Source of the DNA: JAUXEH01 sp965602945
Lineage (GTDB): Bacteria; Acidobacteriota; Aminicenantia; Aminicenantales; Aminicenantaceae
Length of the DNA: 12,051 bases
Direction of reading: 5' to 3'
Assembly (NCBI GenBank): GCA_965602945.1
Contig: CBFDBC010000105.1
Span: 1 to 12,051 of the forward strand
This document shows positions 1-6,625 of the stretch, in pieces. Position 1 is the stretch's first letter; the number at the start of each line of letters is the position of its first letter. The position numbers were made by a program, and so were the translations under genes. The notes under the pieces were generated by a model, which saw only the letters and a list, made by a program, of their open reading frames with translations, did not search any database and was not told the origin of the DNA.

Positions 1-1471
1 TCGTGCCAGGGTGATCGTACTCCGCGTTCACAAAGCTGACCGGCGCCTTCGCGGTCAGGTTGACGGTCTTGCCGATCGCGATCTCGAAGTCCCAGACGTG
101 TCCGTCCTTCCAGAACAGGAAATGCCTGGAATCCGGCGAAAGGCCCAGGGTCTGCTTCTGTTCCTTGAACATGAGGGTCTTCTCCCCCGTCTCCGTGTTC
201 AAGCGGTAGTAGTCGGCTCGCGCCTCCCTCCAGTCGGAGATGTAGTCCTTGTCGTCGCGCCCGATGGCCCAGCGGCCGTCACGGGTGACGCTGGCCGTGC
301 GCATCCGCTCGTCGCAGAGCCGGATGAACCGTTCATCCTCCAGGTTGTAGACCGAGCGGTAGGTGAAGCTCCGGTCCCGGTTGACGCGGACCTTCTGTAC
401 GGACTGGAGGTATTCGTCCTTCCAGTGCCAGACCTCCACATCAGCGGGCGGGTCCGCGTCCTCTTCGGGTTTTTCCGGGACCTTCTCCTGCTCTTTGATC
501 CCACAGAAGACCAGAGAGGCATCCTCGCTCCAGAACAGGCTTCCCCGGGCCGGAGAAGCGGACTGGCGGAAGCGGCTTCCTGTGGAGGAGGAGCGTTCCG
601 AGATCACCATCCCCTCGGGAAACTCCGCGTCCTGCGCAGGATCATATGTGTGCACCCCCAGGTTTTCCGATCCGATACCGGTGAATGCCAGCAGGATGTT
701 GTCCTTTTCCTTGAAGTCTTTCTGCTTCGTGCCCTTGAGCACCGCCAGGGCCGTGCCTTTTTCGTCCCAGGTGGGGTGCGCATATTCGGCCTCTCCGCTG
801 TCGAGGGCCGCCAGGATTCCCTGCTTGAGGTCCTTCAGGAAGAGGCCGTTGCCGGCCTTGTCGGCGGCGTCCACGGAATAGGCCAGGAACGTCCCCGGCT
901 TGTTGAACTTGAAATCTCCCACGTTTCCCAGGTTCAGGGTGGTACCCGTCCTGAGGTTCTGGAGGATGAGGTCGGAGCCGCTGTGTTCGGCTTTGGGATC
1001 GGCCTTCGTCTTTTTCACGGCCAGGAAACCGCCGTCTTCGGAGAATAGGAAAGAGGATGCGTTCTCGAAGGTGGTCTTTTCACCCAAGTTAAGGTCAAGA
1101 AGCTGGACCTTCCTGGGAACCGGCTTTTTTGCCTTGCGCAGCTCCTCCTGTTCTTTCCAGGGCAGGTTCAGGATGTAGGCCGCCCACTGGGAATCGTCGG
1201 AGAACTTGGGATCGGAGGCTCCCTTGATCTTGTGTTCCGTGTCTGAAGCCAGGCTTTTTATAGTGAACTCATCATCTGCCTTTGTCTTTCGGTAGGCGAA
1301 CGATACCCAGAGGCCGTCGGGCGAGATGGATGTGGACACGATGCTCTGCCACTGCGCGTAATCGTCGATGGTGAATGGGCGCTTCTCCTGAGCCCCGAGC
1401 CGGGGCGCCGCACCGGCCAGGATGAAGATCAGGAGCGTAGCCCAGATGATATGTTTTCTCATTGAGTCCAT
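1..1471 (-). CDS. Secreted S9 (prolyl oligopeptidase family) peptidase, N-terminal part; runs off left edge
   Basis: The frame is open from an ATG at 1471 to the window edge (490 codons seen, no stop). Residues 4-27 look like a signal peptide: Lys/Arg, a hydrophobic run IIWATLLIFILAGAA, then LGAQ. The following segment, FTIDDYAQWQSIVSTSISP then DGLWVSFAY, is the characteristic opening of bacterial S9 peptidases. It is followed by propeller-type repeats with SDDSQWAAY, SEDGGFLAV, SPDSRHFLFW and VTRDGRWAI, and by NLTAKAPVSFVN near the edge. This is the seven-bladed propeller that gates the catalytic domain. The alpha/beta-hydrolase domain with Ser-Asp-His should lie to the left of the window and cannot be checked. 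The start at 1471 is favoured over the ATG at 1462 because AAGGAG sits about 5 bases before it. A promoter-like site lies at 1529-1557. The likely role is cleavage of peptides in the periplasm or outside the cell. The family call is firm; the substrate is unknown. Confidence 0.88.
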   Translation of the reverse strand, partial: MDSMRKHIIWATLLIFILAGAAPRLGAQEKRPFTIDDYAQWQSIVSTSISPDGLWVSFAYRKTKADDEFTIKSLASDTEHKIKGASDPKFSDDSQWAAYILNLPWKEQEELRKAKKPVPRKVQLLDLNLGEKTTFENASSFLFSEDGGFLAVKKTKADPKAEHSGSDLILQNLRTGTTLNLGNVGDFKFNKPGTFLAYSVDAADKAGNGLFLKDLKQGILAALDSGEAEYAHPTWDEKGTALAVLKGTKQKDFKEKDNILLAFTGIGSENLGVHTYDPAQDAEFPEGMVISERSSSTGSRFRQSASPARGSLFWSEDASLVFCGIKEQEKVPEKPEEDADPPADVEVWHWKDEYLQSVQKVRVNRDRSFTYRSVYNLEDERFIRLCDERMRTASVTRDGRWAIGRDDKDYISDWREARADYYRLNTETGEKTLMFKEQKQTLGLSPDSRHFLFWKDGHVWDFEIAIGKTVNLTAKAPVSFVNAEYDHPGT

Positions 1472-1528
1472 GGTTTCTCCTTTGTCTGAAGAGTCACTCG
1501 GTCATCCTGGGATGTGATTCAGAGAGGG

Positions 1529-1557
1529 ATTGTAGTACATGTGCCTGAGGGTTTCAA
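1529..1557 (-). promoter_or_regulatory. Sigma70-type promoter for the S9 peptidase
   Basis: On the minus strand TTGAAA (1557-1552) and TACAAT (1534-1529) are separated by exactly 17 bases. Each hexamer matches the consensus at 5 of 6 positions. Transcription would start near 1522 and leave a leader of about 50 bases before the ATG at 1471. The site lies in the 121-bp gap after the DsrE-like gene, so the peptidase is probably transcribed on its own. This is a sequence match only. Confidence 0.6.
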
Positions 1558-1592
1558 TACGGCTGCCGATTCAGTCCGAGCGGAAGAGCCGG

Positions 1593-2045
1593 CTAGAATG
1601 TCAGGTTGGTCCAGCCGCCCTTGAGCATGTCGGTGAGAGGGACGCCCATGTACTTGACATCGATGCCCAGGGCCGCCAGCTTGTCCGATACGCCGTACAT
1701 GTCGGCGCAGGCCTTGCAGGCCTGAACTTCCACGCCGGCTTCCATCATTTCCTTGATCCCCTTCTGCAGTTCTTCATCTTCGGACAGAAGCTTGGACGAC
1801 GGGCCCCAGACCACGAAGCGGATCTCGTCCCACCAGCCCCGTTTCTTGGCATTGAAGGTGTACATGAACACCATCTTCAGCGCCACCTCCCGATCGCCGC
1901 TGGTCCAGAGGACCATGAGCTTCGAGGGTGCTTCAAGATCGCCCTGTACCGGAGGGACCTCCGCCAGCATCAGGGATCGGCTGACCAGGGCTAGGCCCAG
2001 AAGACCAAAAATCATGAATCTTGAAATTCGTTTCTTCAGCATCAT
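1593..2045 (-). CDS. DsrE-like protein with N-terminal export signal
   Basis: This 150-aa protein starts at the ATG at 2045, which follows AAGGAGGATATA, a near-perfect ribosome binding site. The frame extends upstream to 2135 but without such a site. Residues 1-29 begin with KKR and continue with a hydrophobic stretch (FMIFGLLGLALVSRSLMLA), so a signal peptide or membrane anchor is likely. The rest resembles the DsrE/DsrF-like fold: LMVLWTSGDREVALKMVF (about 43-60), DEIRFVVWGPSSKLL (73-87), then IKEMMEAGVEVQACKACADMYGV, ending in LGIDVKYMGVPLTDML. C110 and C113 form a CxxC where many DsrE proteins carry the sulfur-carrying cysteine. Classical DsrE subunits are cytoplasmic sulfur-transfer proteins; this one looks exported and has no dsr or tus neighbours. 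A periplasmic redox or sulfur role is inference. It lies 96 bases after the MBL gene. Confidence 0.75.
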   Translation of the reverse strand: MMLKKRISRFMIFGLLGLALVSRSLMLAEVPPVQGDLEAPSKLMVLWTSGDREVALKMVFMYTFNAKKRGWWDEIRFVVWGPSSKLLSEDEELQKGIKEMMEAGVEVQACKACADMYGVSDKLAALGIDVKYMGVPLTDMLKGGWTNLTF

Positions 2046-2076
2046 TATATCCTCCTTAATGTATGGGTATAGTAGG

Positions 2077-2105
2077 AATATACCTGTGCAGGGTGAGAAA
2101 AGCAA
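2077..2105 (-). promoter_or_regulatory. Possible promoter for the DsrE-like gene
   Basis: On the minus strand TTGCTT (2105-2100) and TATATT (2082-2077) are 17 bases apart. The -10 matches the consensus at 5 of 6 positions but the -35 at only 3. It lies in the 96-bp gap between the MBL-fold gene and the DsrE-like gene, about 32 bases before the ATG. The weak -35 makes this tentative; read-through from the upstream operon is the alternative. Confidence 0.35.
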
Positions 2106-2141
2106 GGGTTTGGGAAAACGGGAAGCCAGACCCACGGCAGC

Positions 2142-2771
2142 TCAGGACGAGAGCCAGAGCACATCGCCGCTCAGCCGCGGTGAATGCTCCCGCCCGGCAA
2201 ATACGGCGAATTCGTCCTTTTCTATCTTGAGCACCGTGGGTTCACCATGGCCCGGGAGAACCCGGGTTTCGTCGGGAAGCGTGAATATCTTGTGCTTCAG
2301 TGAGTCTAAGATCTTCCGGAATGCGTCCTGTGTACCGGTGCGGCCCGGTCCGCCGGGGAACAGTGTGTCTCCCGAGAAAAGAATGCCGTCCGTCAGGAAG
2401 CATAAGCTTCCCGGCGTGTGGCCCGGCGTGTGGAGTACGGTCATGGACCGCTTCCCCAGGGAGATGTGATCTCCGTCCTTCAGGAGGGTGTCCGGCTCGA
2501 CGGGAAGGCGGCCGGCATCTTCCATATGGGCCGCCACCGGGACTCCGAACCTGTCGGCCAGTTCCCTGAGGGCCCCGGTGTGGTCGAAATGGCCGTGAGT
2601 GAGCAGGATGGTCTGAAGCCGGGTTCCGTCCAGTTCTTCCAGGATGCGGCCGGCCTCTCCGGGCGCGTCCACAAGCAGGCTTTCTTTCCCCGAGGAGTGG
2701 AAGATAATGTAGGCGTTGGTGCAGTAGGGAGCCGTCACTACCCTTTTGAAGCGGACCGGGGGCTCCGGCAT
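2142..2771 (-). CDS. MBL-fold metallo-hydrolase (glyoxalase II-like)
   Basis: A 209-aa protein of the metallo-beta-lactamase superfamily with a complete binuclear metal site: LLTHGHFDHTG gives H59, H61, D63 and H64; HTPGHTPGS gives H118; LFSGDTLF gives D135; LPGHGEPT gives H175. The length and motif spacing fit the single-domain glyoxalase II-like group, which hydrolyses thioesters or similar esters; the substrate is not evident. I chose the ATG at 2771, only 4 bases past the stop of the oxoamine synthase gene (2778-2776). AGGGGA just before it is a modest ribosome binding site, so translational coupling is likely. The frame is open to 2843, but that stretch would overlap the end of the preceding gene. 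A hydrolase acting on an acyl-CoA or ACP thioester would suit the neighbouring acyl-condensing enzyme, but that is inference. It is probably cytoplasmic, as no signal peptide is visible. Confidence 0.87.
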   Translation of the reverse strand: MPEPPVRFKRVVTAPYCTNAYIIFHSSGKESLLVDAPGEAGRILEELDGTRLQTILLTHGHFDHTGALRELADRFGVPVAAHMEDAGRLPVEPDTLLKDGDHISLGKRSMTVLHTPGHTPGSLCFLTDGILFSGDTLFPGGPGRTGTQDAFRKILDSLKHKIFTLPDETRVLPGHGEPTVLKIEKDEFAVFAGREHSPRLSGDVLWLSS

Positions 2772-2775
2772 TCCC

Positions 2776-4077
2776 CTATTCCCCGGACTGACCCGGCTCC
2801 CAGCCTTCCATGCTGTCGAAGACCTCTTTGATGATGGAGACACAGCGGTCCAACTGCTCTTTCGTGTGCTTGGAGGACACGGAGAGCCTCAGGCGGGTCT
2901 TGTTTTTGGAGACGGCCGGGTAGGCGACTACTCCCGTGGACAGCCCTTTTGCCTGGATGCGTTTGCTGATCTCGCGGAGCCTCAGGTCGCTCCCTGCCAT
3001 GACCGGGACCACCTGGGACTTGGTCTCTGCGATGTCGAGGCCGGCTTCCTTGAGGCGGGCATGCATGTAATGAGTGTTTTCCCATAACCGTTCCCGCTCC
3101 GACCCCTCCCTCTTGAAGAGCTCCATCGCCTTGAGTATGCCGGCTGCTGTATGCGGGGCCATGGCGCAGGAGAACACATAGGAGTTGGCGTACATGCGAA
3201 GATAGGTCATGAGTTTTTCGCTGCCGGCCGCGAAACCACCGATGGCGCCGAAGGATTTGCTGAACGTTCCGATGGCGATATCGACCTGGTCCTCCAGGCC
3301 GAAATGCTCGGCCACGCCCCCGCCCTTTTCCCCGAAGATCAGAGAGGCATGAGCCTCATCCACCAGGATCTTGGCCCCGTATTTCTTGCAGATCGGTATG
3401 ATCTCCGGAAGGTTGGCCGTGTCGCCGTCCATGCTGTAGACACCCTCGACGCACACCATGACCCGTTTCCCATCCAGTCCTTTGAGGACTTTCTCCAGGT
3501 GCTGGGGATTGTTGTGGGCAAAGACCTTGATGCCGGCTCCCCCAAGCCGGACGCCGTCGTAGATGGAGGCATGGGAGAGGATATCCAGGACCGCGATGTC
3601 CCCGGGATGCAGCAGTGCGGAGAGGACTCCCAGGTTGGTGCCGTAGCCGGTGGAGAAGACCACGGCCGCTTCCTTGCCCTTGAGTTCAGCCACTGCTTCC
3701 TCCAACTCCTGAATGGGCTGCGAGTACCCGCTGAGCAGCGGCGCCGACACCGCGCCGGTTCCAAATACATCTATACCGTCTTTGACGGCCTGCATGACCT
3801 CTGGGTGGTAGGAATACCCCAGGTAATTGTAGGAACAGAAGTTGAGAAACTCGCGTACCGATTGCGTGTTGTGGTCGTAGACCTGGAATTCTGTCCTGGG
3901 GCCGGACATCATGGGCTGGGCATAGACCATATACCCCTTGCGGCTGGCATCGCCCAGGTACTCCCAAAATATGTCTGCCACATCGAAGAGGCCTTCGCTC
4001 TCGTAGTTCGCGAAATCGGCCAGAGTGACTTCATCCACGCTGAAGCTGCTGTTCTTGAGGTCTTTTTTTGGGGCCAT
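2776..4077 (-). CDS. Alpha-oxoamine synthase family PLP enzyme (KBL/BioF/SPT-like)
   Basis: A 433-aa fold-type I PLP enzyme. NFCSYNYLGYSYHPEV (about 79-94) is the family's N-terminal signature. FSTGYGTNLGVL (141-152) is the cofactor phosphate loop. SHASIYDG carries H169, expected to stack on the PLP ring. LVDEAHAS gives D240 and H243, and GTFSKSFGAIGG gives the Schiff-base lysine K274. The spacing D-x2-H-x30-K is that of glycine C-acetyltransferase, 8-amino-7-oxononanoate synthase and serine palmitoyltransferase. These enzymes condense an amino acid with an acyl-CoA or acyl-ACP with loss of CO2. A leader of about 75 residues precedes the core, longer than in typical KBL or BioF. The start at 4077 has AAAGGA 8 bases upstream, 11 bases after the M20 stop. 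No bio genes, threonine dehydrogenase or acyl carrier protein gene are nearby, so no specific substrate is assigned. Confidence 0.85.
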   Translation of the reverse strand: MAPKKDLKNSSFSVDEVTLADFANYESEGLFDVADIFWEYLGDASRKGYMVYAQPMMSGPRTEFQVYDHNTQSVREFLNFCSYNYLGYSYHPEVMQAVKDGIDVFGTGAVSAPLLSGYSQPIQELEEAVAELKGKEAAVVFSTGYGTNLGVLSALLHPGDIAVLDILSHASIYDGVRLGGAGIKVFAHNNPQHLEKVLKGLDGKRVMVCVEGVYSMDGDTANLPEIIPICKKYGAKILVDEAHASLIFGEKGGGVAEHFGLEDQVDIAIGTFSKSFGAIGGFAAGSEKLMTYLRMYANSYVFSCAMAPHTAAGILKAMELFKREGSERERLWENTHYMHARLKEAGLDIAETKSQVVPVMAGSDLRLREISKRIQAKGLSTGVVAYPAVSKNKTRLRLSVSSKHTKEQLDRCVSIIKEVFDSMEGWEPGQSGE

Positions 4078-4088
4078 ATCTGTGTCCT

Positions 4089-5645
4089 TTAACGTTCCTG
4101 CCCCAGCATGAGAATGGCGGCATAGGTTTCTATGCCGGTCCAGAGGTTTCCGATGCGGAGATTCTCATCCGGCTGGTGCTGGTTGTTGTCGTGGTTGGCG
4201 ATGGGGAGCCCTATGATGGGGACCTTGAGAAGGTCTCCGAACATGTAGATGGGGAGCGACCCCCCCAGGGAGGGCAGGATCACGGCCGGCCGGTCGCTGT
4301 ACTGCTCCAGTGCCGCCATGGCCGCGCGTGCTACCGGCAGGTCCATGGGCGTGCGGAAAGCCGGATATCCCCCTTCGGTGCGCTTGATCCTGGCGATAAG
4401 AGGATATCGCATGCGGGTCGCCTGATCCGGGTCCCGGTCGACGACGTGATAACCCTGGGCCTTGACGTGCTCGACGACCAGCTTCACCATGTGCGCCGGA
4501 TCGTTACCCTTGACCAATCGGATGTCCAGGGCGGCTGTGGCCGTGGGAGGAATGATCGTTCGCTTCTGGTCACCCACCCAACCGCTTCGAAGGCCGTTGC
4601 AGTTCAGGGCCGGATTCTGGATTGCCTCCATCAGGCTCTGCCAGTTGTCTTCCGTGCCCGAAAATCCGTAGTTTTCTTTTATGAGCTCTTCGAAGGAGGG
4701 GACGGCCTTGAGGGCCTCGATCTCGCTCGTGGTCAGCGGTACCGCCGTATCGTACCACCCCTTGATCTTCACCCGGCCGTCCATACCCCGCATGGAAGCC
4801 AGGAGATGGGCCAGACGCACGGCCGGATTGGGTGCCCAGTTGCCGTAGTGTCCGCTGTGCAGGCTGGTGTTGGGGCCGTAGACCTCGATCTCGCAGCTCG
4901 TGATCCCCCTGACTCCGAAGAAAAGGGTGGGGTCTCCGGAATAGTACGTGGGTCCGTCGCACATGAACAGCACATCGCAGCTCAGGAGATCCGTGTTTTC
5001 CCTCAGGAAAGGGAAAAGGTTGGTGGAGCCGGCCTCTTCCTCTCCCTCCATGATGAACTTGATGTTGCTGCGCATGGACATGCCGGCGCTGCGCAGGGCG
5101 TCGATGGCCGTCAGCAGCCCGATCACGGGAGCGCGGTCATCGCTGGATCCCCGGGCATAGATGCGCCAGTCTTCGTCGTACCGGGTTCCTCTTTCGGGGA
5201 ACGGGATGGGTCTGGGATCTGCGGTCCCTGCCATCAGTTTGCCCGGCCGCAGGGAGGGCTCGAAGGGATGGGTCCCGGTCCAGCTCGAAGGATCCACGGG
5301 CTGTCCGTCATAGTGGACATAGAACATCAGGGTCCGCGTGGCGCCCGGAGTCTTGAGCTCGCCGAACACGATGGGATTGCCCCGTGTCTCCAGGATGCGG
5401 GTTGGGATGCCGCGCTTCTCCATCATCCCTTTGATGAACTCCGCGTTCCTGCGGATGTTCACCTGGTCGGAGGAAACGTTGGGGATGGAGAGGAGCTCCA
5501 CGAACTCCGTGATTATGGCATGCTCGTGCGCTTGCCTGTACTGCCGCACCTTGGTCTGCAGATCCGAGTCCGGTCCGGCCTGCACGGCCGAGGCGGGCAC
5601 CGCCAGCCATCCAAGGGCCAAAACCAGGCAGAGATATCGTTTCAT
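4089..5645 (-). CDS. Exported M20-family di-zinc peptidase (dipeptidase-like)
   Basis: The 518-aa product starts at the ATG at 5645: MKRYLCLVLALGWLAVPASA is a clear signal peptide, with cleavage near residues 20-23. The frame is open to 5936, but that stretch overlaps the sigma gene and has no family resemblance. M20 features appear in order: FYVHYDGQP with metal ligand H111; YARGSSDDRAP with D169/D170; FIMEGEEEAGS with the general base and ligand glutamates (202-203); FMCDGP with D230; the dimerisation-lid segment TSLHSGHYGNW; and a late LPIANHDNNQHQPDENLR with the last histidine ligand. The length and large lid fit the carnosinase/PepV-like branch, which hydrolyses dipeptides and related amides. 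Its location is probably periplasmic. It heads a likely operon with the oxoamine synthase and the MBL hydrolase. The ribosome binding site is weak (GAGAAAAAAT). The exact substrate is unknown. Confidence 0.88.
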   Translation of the reverse strand: MKRYLCLVLALGWLAVPASAVQAGPDSDLQTKVRQYRQAHEHAIITEFVELLSIPNVSSDQVNIRRNAEFIKGMMEKRGIPTRILETRGNPIVFGELKTPGATRTLMFYVHYDGQPVDPSSWTGTHPFEPSLRPGKLMAGTADPRPIPFPERGTRYDEDWRIYARGSSDDRAPVIGLLTAIDALRSAGMSMRSNIKFIMEGEEEAGSTNLFPFLRENTDLLSCDVLFMCDGPTYYSGDPTLFFGVRGITSCEIEVYGPNTSLHSGHYGNWAPNPAVRLAHLLASMRGMDGRVKIKGWYDTAVPLTTSEIEALKAVPSFEELIKENYGFSGTEDNWQSLMEAIQNPALNCNGLRSGWVGDQKRTIIPPTATAALDIRLVKGNDPAHMVKLVVEHVKAQGYHVVDRDPDQATRMRYPLIARIKRTEGGYPAFRTPMDLPVARAAMAALEQYSDRPAVILPSLGGSLPIYMFGDLLKVPIIGLPIANHDNNQHQPDENLRIGNLWTGIETYAAILMLGQER

Positions 5646-5664
5646 ATTTTTTCTCAGGGCACCA

Positions 5665-5693
5665 AATATACCATACCTCGACCAATTCCTAAA
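5665..5693 (-). promoter_or_regulatory. Possible extended -10 promoter before the M20 gene
   Basis: On the minus strand TGGTATATT (5673-5665) is an extended -10 motif, TGn followed by a 5-of-6 match to the -10 consensus. The -35 position 17 bases upstream (TTTAGG, 5693-5688) is poor, as extended -10 promoters tolerate. The leader would be only about 13 bases before the ATG at 5645. If it is not real, the M20 operon would depend on read-through from the sigma gene 127 bp upstream. Confidence 0.3.
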
Positions 5694-5746
5694 GTGAAAT
5701 GTAAGGGTCTTGAATTCCAAAAAGACAGAATAGACGGATGATTGTC

Positions 5747-5781
5747 GGGCAAAATTCGAGGTCAGCCGCGGGTCAGCTGAC
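5747..5781 (-). terminator. Weak terminator-like hairpin at the end of the sigma gene
   Basis: Minus-strand GTCAGC (5781-5776) pairs with GCTGAC (5766-5761) around a 9-base loop, and a TTTT run follows about 7 bases later (5754-5751). The left arm ends at the stop codon of the sigma gene (5775-5773), which lies in the loop. The stem is short and the T run is distant, so it would be leaky or may not terminate. It could separate the sigma gene from the M20 operon. Confidence 0.3.
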
Positions 5782-6330
5782 TGAGTTGTTCCCATTCCCC
5801 GAGCGAATGATCCGCCTGAGAGATTTCTCGGCTTCTTTGAGGACTTCTCCTGTCCGGTGGTAAGAAAGCCCGAAAGTCTGAGCGATCTCCTTGCGGGACA
5901 GGTCCAGGAAGTAGGACATGTACAGCATGTCGGCATACCGGGGCTTCAGCCTGCGAAGCGCAAGGAACAGGATCTCGCTCCGCTCGTTCCGCTCACACTC
6001 CTCCTCCGGGTCGGCCAGGTTTACGGCCTCCGGCGCGTGTTTCAGAACCCGGCTCTTCTTCCGTATGTAGTCGATGATCCTGCGGCTGGTGATGGTGTAG
6101 ATGAAGGTGCCCAGGGAGCTGTCGCCGCGAAATCTCCCCATCTTCACCGCCTTCAGCACATCCATCAGGACATCGCTGGCTACATCCTCCCAATCTGAGT
6201 TGAGGAATCCGATGGACTTCTTTACGCGGAAGTTGATCTGAGGCCAATACTGCAGGATGATCTTTTCCAGCTCGGCGATGTTTTCCGGTGTTCCCTGCCA
6301 TTTGTCTTCGTGTACTGTATGTGTTTCCAT
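5773..6330 (-). CDS. ECF-type sigma-70 family factor
   Basis: A 185-aa sigma factor with only regions 2 and 4. Region 2 (about 24-95) carries NSDWEDVASDVLMDVLKAV, FRGDSSLGTFIYTITSRRI and IDYIRKKSR, the core-binding and -10-recognition surface. Region 4 (about 118-175) has ILFLALRRLKPRYADMLYM and an HTH in LSRKEIAQTFGLSYHRTGEV, which binds the -35. Regions 1 and 3 are absent, as in ECF factors. The start at 6330 has AAGGAC about 9 bases upstream. No adjacent gene looks like a zinc-binding anti-sigma factor or a membrane anti-sigma. Instead a soluble histidine kinase is transcribed divergently, so control by the neighbouring two-component genes is possible but unproven. A promoter (6415-6442) and a leader hairpin (6368-6383) precede it. 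Confidence 0.88.
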   Translation of the reverse strand: METHTVHEDKWQGTPENIAELEKIILQYWPQINFRVKKSIGFLNSDWEDVASDVLMDVLKAVKMGRFRGDSSLGTFIYTITSRRIIDYIRKKSRVLKHAPEAVNLADPEEECERNERSEILFLALRRLKPRYADMLYMSYFLDLSRKEIAQTFGLSYHRTGEVLKEAEKSLRRIIRSGNGNNSVS

Positions 6331-6367
6331 GGATCGTGTCCTTCAGGGTTTCGAAGCCCGGTATCTT

Positions 6368-6387
6368 GACCGGAGTGCCGGTCTTTT
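6368..6387. promoter_or_regulatory. Inverted repeat in the sigma-factor leader
   Basis: GACCGG and CCGGTC form a perfect 6-bp GC-rich stem with a 4-base loop, and TTTT follows on the plus strand only. Read on the plus strand it looks like a small intrinsic terminator, but no plus-strand gene ends here. On the minus strand it lies in the predicted 5' leader of the sigma mRNA, about 38-53 bases before the ATG. It could block antisense transcription into the sigma gene, stabilise or regulate the leader, or be an operator. Confidence 0.4.
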
Positions 6388-6414
6388 CAGATTCAGCCTT
6401 GTTTAGCTCTTATA

Positions 6415-6442
6415 TGTATACCAATGGTTCCATGGGTGACAA
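6415..6442 (-). promoter_or_regulatory. Sigma70-type promoter for the sigma-factor gene
   Basis: On the minus strand TTGTCA (6442-6437; 5 of 6) and TATACA (6420-6415; 4 of 6) are 16 bases apart. Transcription would begin near 6408 and give a leader of about 78 bases that contains the 6368-6383 hairpin. I see no ECF-type GGAAC/CGTC pair here, so autoregulation by the encoded sigma factor is not supported by this sequence. Confidence 0.45.
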
Positions 6443-6523
6443 AATCGGGAAAACTCCTATTTTGAAGAGAGAAATCCCTGAATTATTAATATTCGCTTTT
6501 GTAAGACTCACAGCTTGATTCCA

Positions 6524-6537
6524 GGGGACCCGTCCCC
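6524..6537. repeat. Short perfect palindrome upstream of the kinase promoter
   Basis: GGGGAC and GTCCCC flank a 2-base centre. The site lies 37 bases upstream of the kinase -35 hexamer (6575), in the divergent region shared with the sigma gene. The position would suit an activator or repressor dimer. A 14-bp palindrome of this composition can also occur by chance in GC-rich DNA. Confidence 0.35.
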
Positions 6538-6574
6538 ATCCATTCCCTGTCAAATGAACGACAGCCGGATGCAT

Positions 6575-6603
6575 TTGACAAAAAAGCGGCTCTGGGTCAT
6601 ATT
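6575..6603 (+). promoter_or_regulatory. Sigma70-type promoter for the kinase/regulator operon
   Basis: A perfect -35 TTGACA (6575-6580), a 17-base spacer and CATATT (6598-6603; 4 of 6) predict a start near 6610. GAGACGAGG follows at 6611-6619 and a GTG at 6626, so the leader would be about 16 bases with a usable ribosome binding site. The promoter lies inside the longest possible kinase reading frame (from a TTG at 6515), which argues against that longer start. Confidence 0.6.
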
Positions 6604-6625
6604 GTTGCGCGAGACGAGGGTGTCA

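Noticed and set aside
11..1048. Plus-strand open frame of 345 codons at the left edge
   Set aside because: It is antisense to the S9 propeller domain, which reads through without stops and has recognisable repeats.
3151..4092. Plus-strand open frame of 313 codons
   Set aside because: It is antisense to the oxoamine synthase, with no recognisable domain or ribosome binding site.
4068..5741. Long plus-strand open frame of 557 codons opposite the M20 gene
   Set aside because: The minus strand has complete M20 motifs and a signal peptide. The plus-strand translation has no family features and reflects GC-rich codon bias.
5646..5936. N-terminal extension of the M20 frame into the sigma gene
   Set aside because: It would overlap the sigma coding region and place the signal peptide about 97 residues inside the protein.
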